The notes beneath the pieces are model-generated. The model was not told the DNA's origin and did no database searches. It saw nothing but the letters and a program-made list of their open reading frames with translations. From Cellulomonas sp. (GTDB lineage: Bacteria; Actinomycetota; Actinomycetes; Actinomycetales; Cellulomonadaceae), in the NCBI GenBank assembly GCA_031178805.1, contig JAPSIJ010000002.1, forward strand, positions 1 to 32,000: 32,000 bases of DNA, read 5' to 3'. Made by a program: the position numbers and the translations under genes. Shown here one piece after another: positions 18,055-26,860 of the stretch (positions are counted from its first letter, which is position 1; each line of letters begins with the position of its first letter).

Positions 18055-19872
18055 ATGAGGACCGCAGCACTGACCCCCCGCCTGCGTGACGACGCGCTGG
18101 CGGCCCTGCGAGCGACCACGGAGGGCGGGCCGGAGCTCGACGTCCTCGTCATCGGCGGCGGCGTCACCGGTGCGGGCATCGCCCTCGACGCCGTGACCCG
18201 CGGCCTGTCCACCGCCGTCATCGACGCCCAGGACTGGGCGTCCGGCACGTCGAGCCGGTCCAGCAAGCTGGTGCACGGCGGCCTGCGCTACCTGCAGATG
18301 CTGGACTTCCACCTGGTCCGCGAGGCGCTGACCGAGCGCGACCTGCTGATCAGCGACCTCGCGCCGCACCTGGTCAAGCCGGTGCCGTTCCTCTACCCGC
18401 TGGAGCACCGGGTCTGGGAGCGCGCGTACGTCGGTGCGGGCATCGCCCTCTACGACACGCTCGCCAGCGTGAACGGCCGCAAGCGCGCGATGCCGCTGCA
18501 CCAGCACGTCACCCGCAAGGGCCTGGAGCGCAAGTTCCCGGACCTGCGCCACGACGCCGCCGTCGGCGCGATCCAGTACTGGGACGCGAACGTCGACGAC
18601 GCCCGCCTGGTGTCGACGCTGATCCGCACCGCCGCCTCCTACGGCGCGCACGCCGCCTCCCGCACGCAGGTGGTCGACCTGACCACGACGTCCGGCGGCG
18701 CGGTCACCGGCGCCGAGCTGCAGGACCTGGAGACCGGCGAGCGGTTCACCGTCCGCGCCCGCCACGTCATCAACGCCACGGGCGTGTGGACCGAGCAGAC
18801 CGAGGCGCTCGCCGGCACCGAGGGCGGCCTGCGGGTGCTCGCCTCCAAGGGCATCCACATCGTCGTGCCGCGCGACCGGATCGCCGGCAACGTCGGCCTG
18901 ATCCTGCAGACCGAGAAGTCGGTGCTGTTCGTCATCCCGTGGTCCCGCTACTGGGTGATCGGCACGACCGACACCCCGTACGAGCAGGACCTCACGCACC
19001 CGGTCGCGACGAGCGAGGACATCGACTACGTCATCGACCACGCGAACGCGGTGCTGTCCCGGCCGATCAGCCGCGAGGACATCATCGGCACCTGGGCGGG
19101 CCTGCGGCCGCTGCTGCAGCCCGGCACCAAGGAGGGCACCTCGTCCTCCAAGGTGTCGCGCGAGCACACCGTCGCCTCCCCCACCCCGGGCCTGACCGTG
19201 ATCGCCGGCGGCAAGCTCACCACCTACCGGGTGATGGCCAAGGACGCCGTGGACTTCGCGATCGGCTCGCGCGCCACGACGCTGCCCTCGATCACCGAGC
19301 GCATCCCGCTGGTCGGCGCGGAGGGCCTCGAGGTGCTGCAGCGGCAGTCCCGCGACATCGGCAACCGGTACGGCTGGGACCGCGGCCGCATGGACCACCT
19401 GCTGCACCGGTACGGCTCGCTGCTCGGCGAGCTGCTCGAGATGGTGGACGAGGACCCGTCGCTCGGCCTGCCGCTGGCCGGCGCGCCCGCCTACATCGGC
19501 GCGGAGGTGGCCTACGCCGTCACGCACGAGGGCGCCCTGCACCTCGACGACGTGATGATGCACCGCACCCGGCTGAACTACGAGCAGGCGGACAAGGGCG
19601 TCGGCGCCCTCGACGAGATCGCCGACATCATCGCCCCCCGCCTGGGCTGGGACGAGGCCACCCGCGCCCGCGAGATCGACCTGTACCGGCAGCGCGCCGC
19701 CGCGGAGGACGCCGCCGCGCAGCAGCCGGACGACGCCGCCGCGCAGGCCGCGCGCGACGCCGCCGAGGAGCTCGCCCCGCTGGTCGAGCTGCACACCACG
19801 CCCGTGCGACCCGGTACCAAGCCGGGCTCGTCGCCCGCGGACTCCGCCACGGCGGGCCCCGCGGGGACATGA
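18055..19872 (+). CDS. glpD: Glycerol-3-phosphate dehydrogenase (FAD-dependent)
   Basis: DVLVIGGGVTGAGIALDAVTRGLSTAVIDAQDWASGTSSRSSKLVHGGLRYLQ, WSRYWVIGTTDTPYE, GGKLTTYRVMAKDAVDFA. GGAG SD before ATG. Confidence 0.97.
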   Translation: MRTAALTPRLRDDALAALRATTEGGPELDVLVIGGGVTGAGIALDAVTRGLSTAVIDAQDWASGTSSRSSKLVHGGLRYLQMLDFHLVREALTERDLLISDLAPHLVKPVPFLYPLEHRVWERAYVGAGIALYDTLASVNGRKRAMPLHQHVTRKGLERKFPDLRHDAAVGAIQYWDANVDDARLVSTLIRTAASYGAHAASRTQVVDLTTTSGGAVTGAELQDLETGERFTVRARHVINATGVWTEQTEALAGTEGGLRVLASKGIHIVVPRDRIAGNVGLILQTEKSVLFVIPWSRYWVIGTTDTPYEQDLTHPVATSEDIDYVIDHANAVLSRPISREDIIGTWAGLRPLLQPGTKEGTSSSKVSREHTVASPTPGLTVIAGGKLTTYRVMAKDAVDFAIGSRATTLPSITERIPLVGAEGLEVLQRQSRDIGNRYGWDRGRMDHLLHRYGSLLGELLEMVDEDPSLGLPLAGAPAYIGAEVAYAVTHEGALHLDDVMMHRTRLNYEQADKGVGALDEIADIIAPRLGWDEATRAREIDLYRQRAAAEDAAAQQPDDAAAQAARDAAEELAPLVELHTTPVRPGTKPGSSPADSATAGPAGT

Positions 19873-19905
19873 TCTGACCTGAGTGACCGCGGTCCCCCGG
19901 CCGCA

Positions 19906-19936
19906 CTCCGGCCGGCCGCCGATCGGCCGGCCGGAG
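19906..19936 (+). terminator. 13-bp perfect stem-loop between glpD and glpF (terminator-like or mRNA-stabilising)
   Basis: CTCCGGCCGGCCG-ccgat-CGGCCGGCCGGAG. No U-tract. Confidence 0.6.
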
Positions 19937-19976
19937 CCCTGCGAGACAACGACGTCCGTCAAGAAAGAGGTCGACT

Positions 19977-20723
19977 GTGGAGTCCATCTCGATCGGAGAT
20001 GCTGTCATCTCCGAGTTCCTCGGCACCACGATCCTGCTCCTGCTCGGTGCGGGTGTGGTCGCCAACGTGATCCTGCCGAAGACGAAGGGATTCGGTGGCG
20101 GCTGGCTGCTGATCAACTTCGGGTGGGGCCTCGCGGTCTTCACCGGCGTGTACGTGGCCTTCCAGTCGGGTGCGCACCTGAACCCCGCCGTGACCCTCGG
20201 CCTGTGGGCCGCGGGCAAGGACGAGTTCGCCCCCGGTGTCGACGTGAACCTCGTCAACGGCTTCGCGTACATCGCGGCGCAGTTCGCGGGCGCCGCCGTC
20301 GGCTCCGCCCTGGCCTACGTGGTCTACAAGAAGCACTTCGACCAGGACGCCGACCCGGCGATCAAGCTCGCGGTCTTCTCCACCGGCCCGGAGCTGCGCT
20401 CGAAGGGCTGGAACTTCGCCACGGAGGTCGTCGCGACCTTCGTGCTGGTGTTCTGGGTCGCGATCAGCGGCAACACCCCGGCCGAGATCGGCCCGCTGGG
20501 CGTGGCCCTCGTGGTGGTCGCCATCGGCGCCAGCCTCGGTGGCCCGACCGGCTACGCCATCAACCCCGCCCGTGACCTCGGCCCCCGCATCGCGCACGCG
20601 CTGCTGCCGATCCGCGGCAAGGGCTCCTCGGACTGGTCGTACGCCTGGGTGCCGGTGCTCGGCCCGGTCGTCGGCGGCATCCTCGGCGGCCTGCTCGCCA
20701 TGTCGCTGTCCTGGGTCGCCTGA
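19977..20723 (+). CDS. glpF: Glycerol uptake facilitator (MIP/aquaglyceroporin family)
   Basis: Both NPA boxes (HLNPAVTLG and INPARDLGPR), with D after the second box (aquaglyceroporin type); multiple TM. GTG start after AAGAAAGAGG. Confidence 0.95.
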   Translation: MESISIGDAVISEFLGTTILLLLGAGVVANVILPKTKGFGGGWLLINFGWGLAVFTGVYVAFQSGAHLNPAVTLGLWAAGKDEFAPGVDVNLVNGFAYIAAQFAGAAVGSALAYVVYKKHFDQDADPAIKLAVFSTGPELRSKGWNFATEVVATFVLVFWVAISGNTPAEIGPLGVALVVVAIGASLGGPTGYAINPARDLGPRIAHALLPIRGKGSSDWSYAWVPVLGPVVGGILGGLLAMSLSWVA

Positions 20724-20733
20724 CCCCCTGACG

Positions 20734-20777
20734 GCGGGCGGCTCGTCCCCACCCCCCTGCGGGGACGAGCCGTCCGC
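20734..20777 (+). terminator. Strong stem-loop between glpF and glpK
   Basis: 12-bp perfect core CGGCTCGTCCCC (20739-20750) / GGGGACGAGCCG (20761-20772), extendable to about 17 pairs through a G-U wobble. No U-tract. Confidence 0.65.
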
Positions 20778-20893
20778 ACCTCCCGGCGGCCCGGCCGCCA
20801 CCCGCGGCCCCGCGCCGCACCGTCACCCGGCAGCGCCGCCCCCGCGGTGCCGCGTCCACCTCCGGTGGGCCACCCCGACGCGAAGGAAGTCAC

Positions 20894-22414
20894 ATGTCCC
20901 AGCAGTACGTCATGGCGATCGACCAGGGCACGACCTCGACCCGCGCGATCATCTTCGACCACGGCGGTCAGATCGTCGCCACCGGCCAGACCGAGCACCA
21001 GCAGATCTTCCCCCGGGCCGGCTGGGTCGAGCACGACCCGAACGAGATCTGGACGAACACCCGCGAGGTCGTGGGCCTCGCGCTGTCGCGGGCCAACATG
21101 ACCCACGCCGACATCGCCGCGGTGGGCATCACCAACCAGCGCGAGACCGCGGTGGTCTGGGACCGGACCACCGGCCAGCCCGTGTACAACGCGATCGTCT
21201 GGCAGGACACCCGCACCCAGAAGATCGCCGACGAGCTGGCGGCCCTGGGCGGCGGCGCCGAGCGCTACAAGGACCGCGTCGGCCTGCCGCTCGCGACCTA
21301 CTTCTCCGGCCCGAAGATCCGCTGGATCCTCGACAACGTCGAGGGCGCCCGCGAGAAGGCCGAGCGCGGCGAGCTGGCCTTCGGCAACACCGACTCCTGG
21401 CTGCTGTGGAACATGACCGGCGGCGTCGACGGCGGCATCCACGTCACCGACGTGACCAACGCGTCCCGCACCATGCTGATGAACATCGACTCGCTCACCT
21501 GGAACGAGGAGATCGCCGCGGAGATGGGCATCCCCGTGTCCATGCTCCCGGAGATCCGCTCCTCGTCCGAGGTCTACGGCCACGGCCGCCAGGGCGGCCT
21601 CGTCCCGGGCGTGCCGATCGCCGGCATCCTCGGCGACCAGCAGGCGGCGACGTTCGGCCAGGCGTGCTTCGAGGTCGGCACCGCGAAGAACACCTACGGC
21701 ACCGGCAACTTCATGCTGCTGAACACCGGCACCGAGCCGGTCGCGTCGAAGAACGGCCTGCTGACCACCGTCGCGTACAAGATCGGCGACAAGCCGCAGG
21801 TGTACGCGCTGGAGGGCTCCATCGCCGTCACCGGGTCCCTCGTGCAGTGGCTGCGCGACAACCTCGGCATGTTCATGGACTCCCCCGACATCGAGTACCT
21901 CGCCAGCAAGGTGGAGGACAACGGCGGCGCGTACTTCGTGCCGGCGTTCTCCGGCCTGTTCGCCCCGTACTGGCGCCCCGACGCCCGCGGCGCCCTGGTC
22001 GGCCTCACCCGGTTCGTGAACCGGAACCACATCGCCCGCGCCGCGCTGGAGGCCACCGCCTTCCAGAGCCGCGAGGTCGTCGACGCGATGAACGCCGACT
22101 CCGGCGTCGCGCTCACCGAGCTCAAGGTGGACGGCGGCATGACCGCCAACGACCTGCTCATGCAGTTCCAGGCCGACATCCTCGACGTGCCGGTGATCCG
22201 GCCGCAGGTGGCGGAGACGACCGCGCTGGGCGCCGCGTACGCCGCGGGCATCGCCGTCGGCTACTGGGAGGGCGAGCAGGACGTCGTCGCCAACTGGGCC
22301 GAGGGCAAGCGCTGGACCCCCAGCCTCGAGTCCGGCGAGCGGGACCGGCAGTACCGCCTGTGGAAGAAGGCCGTGACCAAGACGTTCGACTGGGTCGACG
22401 AGGACGTCCGCTGA
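20894..22414 (+). CDS. glpK: Glycerol kinase
   Basis: [87 protein letters not shown]. Confidence 0.98.
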   Translation: MSQQYVMAIDQGTTSTRAIIFDHGGQIVATGQTEHQQIFPRAGWVEHDPNEIWTNTREVVGLALSRANMTHADIAAVGITNQRETAVVWDRTTGQPVYNAIVWQDTRTQKIADELAALGGGAERYKDRVGLPLATYFSGPKIRWILDNVEGAREKAERGELAFGNTDSWLLWNMTGGVDGGIHVTDVTNASRTMLMNIDSLTWNEEIAAEMGIPVSMLPEIRSSSEVYGHGRQGGLVPGVPIAGILGDQQAATFGQACFEVGTAKNTYGTGNFMLLNTGTEPVASKNGLLTTVAYKIGDKPQVYALEGSIAVTGSLVQWLRDNLGMFMDSPDIEYLASKVEDNGGAYFVPAFSGLFAPYWRPDARGALVGLTRFVNRNHIARAALEATAFQSREVVDAMNADSGVALTELKVDGGMTANDLLMQFQADILDVPVIRPQVAETTALGAAYAAGIAVGYWEGEQDVVANWAEGKRWTPSLESGERDRQYRLWKKAVTKTFDWVDEDVR

Positions 22415-22452
22415 CCTGACCCCGCGCCCGCCGTCCGCGGCGGCACCGCGGT

Positions 22453-22493
22453 CCGACGGCCCCGGTCCTCCTCGCGAGGGCCGGGGCCGTCGG
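22453..22493. terminator. Bidirectional terminator-like hairpin between convergent glpK and kdgK
   Basis: 13-bp perfect stem CCGACGGCCCCGG / CCGGGGCCGTCGG, with an inner CCTC/GAGG pairing in the loop. Confidence 0.75.
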
Positions 22494-22519
22494 CCGTCCC
22501 GGGGCGCCCGTACGCCGGG

Positions 22520-23620
22520 TCAGCGGTCGACGCGTGCCCCGCCCCCCGCGGCGAGCTTCAGCACCTCCGCCGCGGACGCCATGGTGGTGTCGCCCGGGGT
22601 CGTCATGGCGAGCGCGCCGTGCGCCGCCCCGTACTCCACCGCCGTGGCCAGCGGCTGACCGTCGAGCAGCCCGTGGACCAGCCCCGAGGCGAACGAGTCC
22701 CCGCCCCCGACCCGGTCGAGGATCTCCAGCCCGGGCCGGTGCGTCGCGCGCACCAGCCCGGATTCCGGCGACCAGGCGATCGCACCCCAGTCGTTGACGG
22801 TCGCGGAGCGGACGGTGCGCAGCGTCGTCGCGATTACCCCGAAGTTCGGGTACGCCGCCGCGACCCGGTCGATCATCGCGCCGAACGCGTCCACCTCGAG
22901 CGACGAGAGGTGCTCGTCCACGCCCTCGACCTCGAAGCCGAGCGCCGCGGTGAAGTCCTCCTCGTTGCCGATCATCACGTCGACGTGCCGGGCGATCTCC
23001 CGGTTGACCTCCTGGGCCCGGGACGGCCCGCCGACCGCCTTCCAGAGACTCGGCCGGTAGTTGAGGTCGTAGGACACGACCGTGCCGTGCCGCTTCGCCG
23101 CGGTCACGGCCGCGACCACCGTCTCGGCGGCGGTCTCGGACAGCGCCGCGTAGATGCCGCCGGTGTGCAGCCAGCGCACGCCGAGCTCGCCGAACAGGTG
23201 GTCCCAGTCCACGTCCCCGGGCGCGAGCCGCGACGCCGCGGTGTGCCCGCGGTCACTCACGCCGACGGCGCCGCGCACGCCGAACCCCCGCTCGGTGAAG
23301 TTCAGGCCGTTGCGCACGTCGCGGCCGATCCCGTCGTACGGCAGCCAGCGCACGAACGACGTGTCGACGCCGCCCTGCAGGACGAGGTCCTCGACGAGCC
23401 GGCCGACCTCGTTGTCGGCGAGCGCCGTGACGACCGCCGTGCGCAGCCCGAACGCGCGGCGCAGCCCGCGGGCGACGTTGTACTCGCCGCCGCCCTCCCA
23501 GACGCGGAACTGCCGGGCGGTGCGGATGCGCCCCTCGCCGGGGTCGAGGCGCAGCATCACCTCGCCGAGGGAGACGGCGTCGTAGCGGGTGTCGGCGGCG
23601 GGGCGGATCTGCAGGGGCAC
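22520..23620 (-). CDS. kdgK: PfkB-family sugar kinase, probable 2-keto-3-deoxygluconate kinase
   Basis: YDAVSLGEVMLRLDPGEGRI, WEGGGEYNVARGL, GGIYAALSETA, SYDLNYRPSLW, LEILDRVGGGDSFASGLVHGLL (PfkB signature 2). GTG start after GAGGAG; adjacent to eda. Confidence 0.82.
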   Translation of the reverse strand: MPLQIRPAADTRYDAVSLGEVMLRLDPGEGRIRTARQFRVWEGGGEYNVARGLRRAFGLRTAVVTALADNEVGRLVEDLVLQGGVDTSFVRWLPYDGIGRDVRNGLNFTERGFGVRGAVGVSDRGHTAASRLAPGDVDWDHLFGELGVRWLHTGGIYAALSETAAETVVAAVTAAKRHGTVVSYDLNYRPSLWKAVGGPSRAQEVNREIARHVDVMIGNEEDFTAALGFEVEGVDEHLSSLEVDAFGAMIDRVAAAYPNFGVIATTLRTVRSATVNDWGAIAWSPESGLVRATHRPGLEILDRVGGGDSFASGLVHGLLDGQPLATAVEYGAAHGALAMTTPGDTTMASAAEVLKLAAGGGARVDR

Positions 23621-23650
23621 GGGGGTCTCCTCGGGTCGCGGGGGTCGGCC

Positions 23651-23684
23651 GGGGGTGCGGTCGGGCCGGGGGTGCGGTCGGGCC
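23651..23684. repeat. Perfect 2x17-bp tandem repeat in the eda-kdgK spacer
   Basis: GGGGGTGCGGTCGGGCC at 23651-23667 and 23668-23684. Confidence 0.9.
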
Positions 23685-23687
23685 GGG

Positions 23688-24323
23688 TCAGGGCCGCAGG
23701 CGGGTGGCGAGCGCGACGGCGTCGGCGACCAGCGCGCGCACGCCGTCGAGGTCACCCGCCCGGACCCGGTCGCGGGGCACCATCCAGGACCCGCCGACCG
23801 CGGCGACGCAGGGCAGGGCGAGGTACTCGTCGAGGTCCGCGGGCCCGACGCCGCCGGTGGGCACGAACCGCACGCCGCCGAACGGGGCCGCGAGCGCCGC
23901 GATGGCGCGGCTGCCGCCGGCGGTCCCGGCGGGGAAGAACTTCACGGTGTCCAGGCCCAGGGCGAGCGCCGCCTGCACCTCGGTGGCGGTGACGGCGCCC
24001 GGCAGCACCGGGACGCCGCGCTCCTGCGCCCGCTCCACCACGGCGCGGTCCGTGCCCGGCGAGACGAGGTAGCGCGCGCCGGCGGCGACCGCGCGGTCGA
24101 CCTGCTCGACGCGCACGACCGTCCCGGCGCCGACGAGGAGGTCGCCGCGGTCGGCGAGCACCCGGATCGCGTCCTCGGCCGCGGCCGTGCGGAAGGTGAC
24201 CTCGGCGACAGGCAGCCCGCCGGTGACCAGCGCCTCCCCGAGCGGGCCCGCGTCCCGCGCCTCGTCCAGCACCACCACCGGCACCAGCCGGTGCTCCGCC
24301 AGCGTGTCCAGCACGTCCGACAT
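23688..24323 (-). CDS. eda: 2-dehydro-3-deoxy-phosphogluconate (KDPG/KHG) aldolase
   Basis: LAEHRLVPVVVLDEA, VTFRTAAAEDAIR, VGAGTVVRVEQVDRAVAAGARYLVSPG, VKFFPAGTAGG (Schiff-base Lys), RFVPTGGVGPADLDEYLALPCVAAVGGSWMV. SD GAAGGAG. Confidence 0.95.
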   Translation of the reverse strand: MSDVLDTLAEHRLVPVVVLDEARDAGPLGEALVTGGLPVAEVTFRTAAAEDAIRVLADRGDLLVGAGTVVRVEQVDRAVAAGARYLVSPGTDRAVVERAQERGVPVLPGAVTATEVQAALALGLDTVKFFPAGTAGGSRAIAALAAPFGGVRFVPTGGVGPADLDEYLALPCVAAVGGSWMVPRDRVRAGDLDGVRALVADAVALATRLRP

Positions 24324-24337
24324 CCCGAAACTCCTTC

Positions 24338-24375
24338 GTTCCGCTCAGCGCAACGCTCGCTGCGCTCTCCGCAAC
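24338..24375. promoter_or_regulatory. Two 17-bp operator-like sites spaced 21 bp upstream of eda (candidate IclR operators)
   Basis: Plus strand GTTCCGCTCAGCGCAAC (24338-24354) and GCTGCGCTCTCCGCAAC (24359-24375). The first is a near-perfect palindrome GTT-N-CGCT-N-AGCG-N-AAC; the sites match at 13 of 17 positions. Confidence 0.65.
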
Positions 24376-24433
24376 GATCGTGGCACAGCGCTCGACCTCC
24401 CGGCAACGCCCACCGGGCGGCGCGGGGCGCTGG

Positions 24434-25225
24434 TCAGGCGCCGGGGAGGGAGAGCCCGGCCGGCAGCAGCGGCGGCACGACGTCGAGCACGACGCGGTGC
24501 AGCTCCGCCCGCCGCGCGGCGGTCATGCGCTCCGCGGGCGCGGTGATGCTGACGGCGGCCACCGGGCGGGCGCCGCGCAGGACGGGCACGGCGAGGCACG
24601 CGATGCCGGGCTCGTTCTCCTCGACCTCGACGGCGTAGCCGCGCTCCCGCGCGCGGGCGAGCTCGTCGGCCAGCCGGGTGGCGTCCACCCGGCCCGCCGG
24701 CTCCACCGGGGCGACGTACCCGTCCAGCGCCGTGCGCGGCGTGTCCCGCTGGGCGAGCACGGCGCGGCCCAGCGCGGTGGTCGCCGCCCAGTTCCGCCGC
24801 CCGACGGCCGACCACACCCGGACGGGCCGCTCGGGCTCGACCTTGTCCAGGTAGACCACCTGGACGCCGCTGAGCACGCCGAGGTGCACGAGCTCGTCGG
24901 TGGCGGCGCAGAGCGCGGCGAGCGCCGGGTGCAGGCGGGCGGCGAGGTCGTCCTCGGCGAAGTAGCGGTCCGCCAGGCCGACGGCGGCGGGGCCGAGCCC
25001 GTACCGGCCGGTCTGCGGGTCCTGGGCGACGTAGTCGCGGTGCCGGAGCGCGGCGAGCGACCGGTGCACCGTCGTCTTGTGCACGCCGAGGGCGGCGGAC
25101 AGCCCGGCGAGGGTCACCCCCGCCGGGCCGGCGGCGGCCACGGCGTCCAGCGTGCGCAGCGCGCGGTCGACGCCCTCGACCGGCGGGGCACCGCCGCCCG
25201 TCCCGCCGTCCGCCCGCTCCTGCAC
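24434..25225 (-). CDS. IclR-family transcriptional regulator
   Basis: VEGVDRALRTLDAVAAAGPAGVTLAGLSAALGVHKTTVHRSLAALRHRDYVAQDPQTGRYGLGPA HTH plus IclR effector domain. GTG 25225 preferred over GTG 25234 because TAGGGT overlaps the upstream GTG. Confidence 0.9.
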   Translation of the reverse strand: MQERADGGTGGGAPPVEGVDRALRTLDAVAAAGPAGVTLAGLSAALGVHKTTVHRSLAALRHRDYVAQDPQTGRYGLGPAAVGLADRYFAEDDLAARLHPALAALCAATDELVHLGVLSGVQVVYLDKVEPERPVRVWSAVGRRNWAATTALGRAVLAQRDTPRTALDGYVAPVEPAGRVDATRLADELARARERGYAVEVEENEPGIACLAVPVLRGARPVAAVSITAPAERMTAARRAELHRVVLDVVPPLLPAGLSLPGA

Positions 25226-25232
25226 GCCGCCC

Positions 25233-25238
25233 ACCCTA
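25233..25238 (-). promoter_or_regulatory. -10 element TAGGGT of a predicted leaderless iclR transcript
   Basis: Minus strand TAGGGT-GGGCGGC-GTG(25225): 7-nt gap. Confidence 0.5.
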
Positions 25239-25270
25239 GGCCAGCCGCGGCCGCCGCCCGCCGGCGCGGC

Positions 25271-26677
25271 TCAGGCGCCGAGCGCCGAGATGAGCAGGCG
25301 GGCCACCGTGAAGTAGAGGATCAGCCCGGTGCCGTCCACCAGCGTGGTGATCATCGGGCCGGACACCACCGCCGGGTCCACCCGCAGCCGCCGCAGCAGC
25401 AGCGGCAGCACCGACGCCAGGACCGTCGACCACAGCACGATCACGCCGGCCGCGACGCCCACCGTCGCGGCCACCTCGCCGCCGACCCCGTGCACCGTGG
25501 CCAGCAGCAGCCCGGCGACCGCGATGGTCGCCGCCGTCATGGTGCCCGCGGCCACCTCCTTCAGCAGCACCCGGCCGACGTCCCGGGTCCGCACCTGCCC
25601 CACGGCCATCGCGCGGACGAGCGTGGTGGTCACCTGGGTCCCGGCGTTGCCGCCCGTGCCGATCAGGAGCGGCACGAAGAACGCCAGCGCGATGACGGTG
25701 GCCAGCTCGTCCTCGAAGGCGCGGAGCACCGTGCCGGTGTACATCTCGGCCGCGAACAGCGCGAGCATCCACACGATCCGGCGCCGCCAGAGCACCGCCG
25801 GCGAGGCGCGGAGGTACGGCACCGCCAGCGGCAGGGCGCCACCCTGGCGGACCGCGTCCTCGGTGGCCTCCTCCGCGACGATGTCGGCCACGTCCGCGGC
25901 GGTGACGACCCCGAGCAGCCGCCCCTCGTCCACCACGGGCACCGCGGTGCCGCGGCGGGCCCGCAGCGCCTCCGCCGCCGCTTCCTGGTCCGCCGTGGGC
26001 GGGACGCCCGCGACCTCGGCCCGCATCACGTCGCCCACCGCGCGGTCCGGCGGGGCGAGGGCCACGTCGCGGTAGGACAGCGCACCGAGCAGGACCGGCG
26101 CCGGGCCGCCCGGGTCGGGGGCCGTCACGTACACCTCGCCGGCCGCGTGGGCCGCGGCCCGCTGCTCCCGGATGCCGGCGACCGCCTCGGCCACGCTCTG
26201 CCCCGGGTCCACGGTGACCACGTCGGGGTGCATCCGCGCGCCCACCGACCCGCGGGGCCAGGCCAGCAGCCCGCGGACCGCCGCCGCCCGGGCGACGGGC
26301 GCCGCGGCGAGCACGTCGGCGCGGTCCTCGGGCGCCAGCGCCCGGAGCACTCCCGCCGCCTGGGCGGGGTCCACCGCCGCCACCAGGCCGGCGCCGACCG
26401 CCGGGTCGACCACCTCCACCAGCTCCGCGGCGACGTAGGGCGCGAGCGAGCCGAGGAGGTCGACCGCCGCCGGGCGGTCCAGCAGGTCGACGAGGGCACG
26501 CATCTCGACCGGGGACAGGCCGGCGACCTGCGCGGCGCGGTCGGGGCCGCCGGGGACGCGGGCCGACCATGCGCGCAGCGTCTCCGGGCGGCCGTCGCGC
26601 ACGACGTCGGCGAGGTGGGTGGCCCCTGCGGTGCCGGGGCGGACGGAGCGGGACGGGGTGGGGACGGAGCGGAACAC
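25271..26677 (-). CDS. mgtE: MgtE-family Mg2+ transporter with CBS domains (paralog 1)
   Basis: MgtE N domain, CBS pair (VYVTAPD..., AVPVVDEGRLLGVVTAADVADIV), TM domain with GTGGNAGTQVTTTLVRAMA. SD GGAGG immediately upstream of GTG 26677. Confidence 0.92.
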   Translation of the reverse strand: MFRSVPTPSRSVRPGTAGATHLADVVRDGRPETLRAWSARVPGGPDRAAQVAGLSPVEMRALVDLLDRPAAVDLLGSLAPYVAAELVEVVDPAVGAGLVAAVDPAQAAGVLRALAPEDRADVLAAAPVARAAAVRGLLAWPRGSVGARMHPDVVTVDPGQSVAEAVAGIREQRAAAHAAGEVYVTAPDPGGPAPVLLGALSYRDVALAPPDRAVGDVMRAEVAGVPPTADQEAAAEALRARRGTAVPVVDEGRLLGVVTAADVADIVAEEATEDAVRQGGALPLAVPYLRASPAVLWRRRIVWMLALFAAEMYTGTVLRAFEDELATVIALAFFVPLLIGTGGNAGTQVTTTLVRAMAVGQVRTRDVGRVLLKEVAAGTMTAATIAVAGLLLATVHGVGGEVAATVGVAAGVIVLWSTVLASVLPLLLRRLRVDPAVVSGPMITTLVDGTGLILYFTVARLLISALGA

Positions 26678-26710
26678 GAGGACCTCCGGGGGGAGACGGC
26701 ACGACGGGGT

Positions 26711-26856
26711 CGCCGGGGCGCCGGGGCGCGCCGGGGTGCGGCGGGGCGGCGGCGGGGTGCGGCGGGGTGCGGGCACGCTCCCGCCCCCGGACCGCGCCGG
26801 GAACGGGCGCGGGCGGGTGGGCGGACGGCGTGCGCGGGGTGCGCGGGGTGCGGGTG
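26711..26856. repeat. G-rich low-complexity repeat tract between the two mgtE genes
   Basis: Iterated CGCCGGGG, GCGGCGGGGTGC and GCGCGGGGT units; many G4-capable runs on the plus strand. Confidence 0.7.
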
Positions 26857-26860
26857 CGGC

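Noticed and set aside
16912-19962. 1016-aa minus ORF extending the SorC regulator upstream through glpD antisense
   Set aside because: The SorC protein starts at ATG 17862 with a strong SD; the extension is antisense to glpD.
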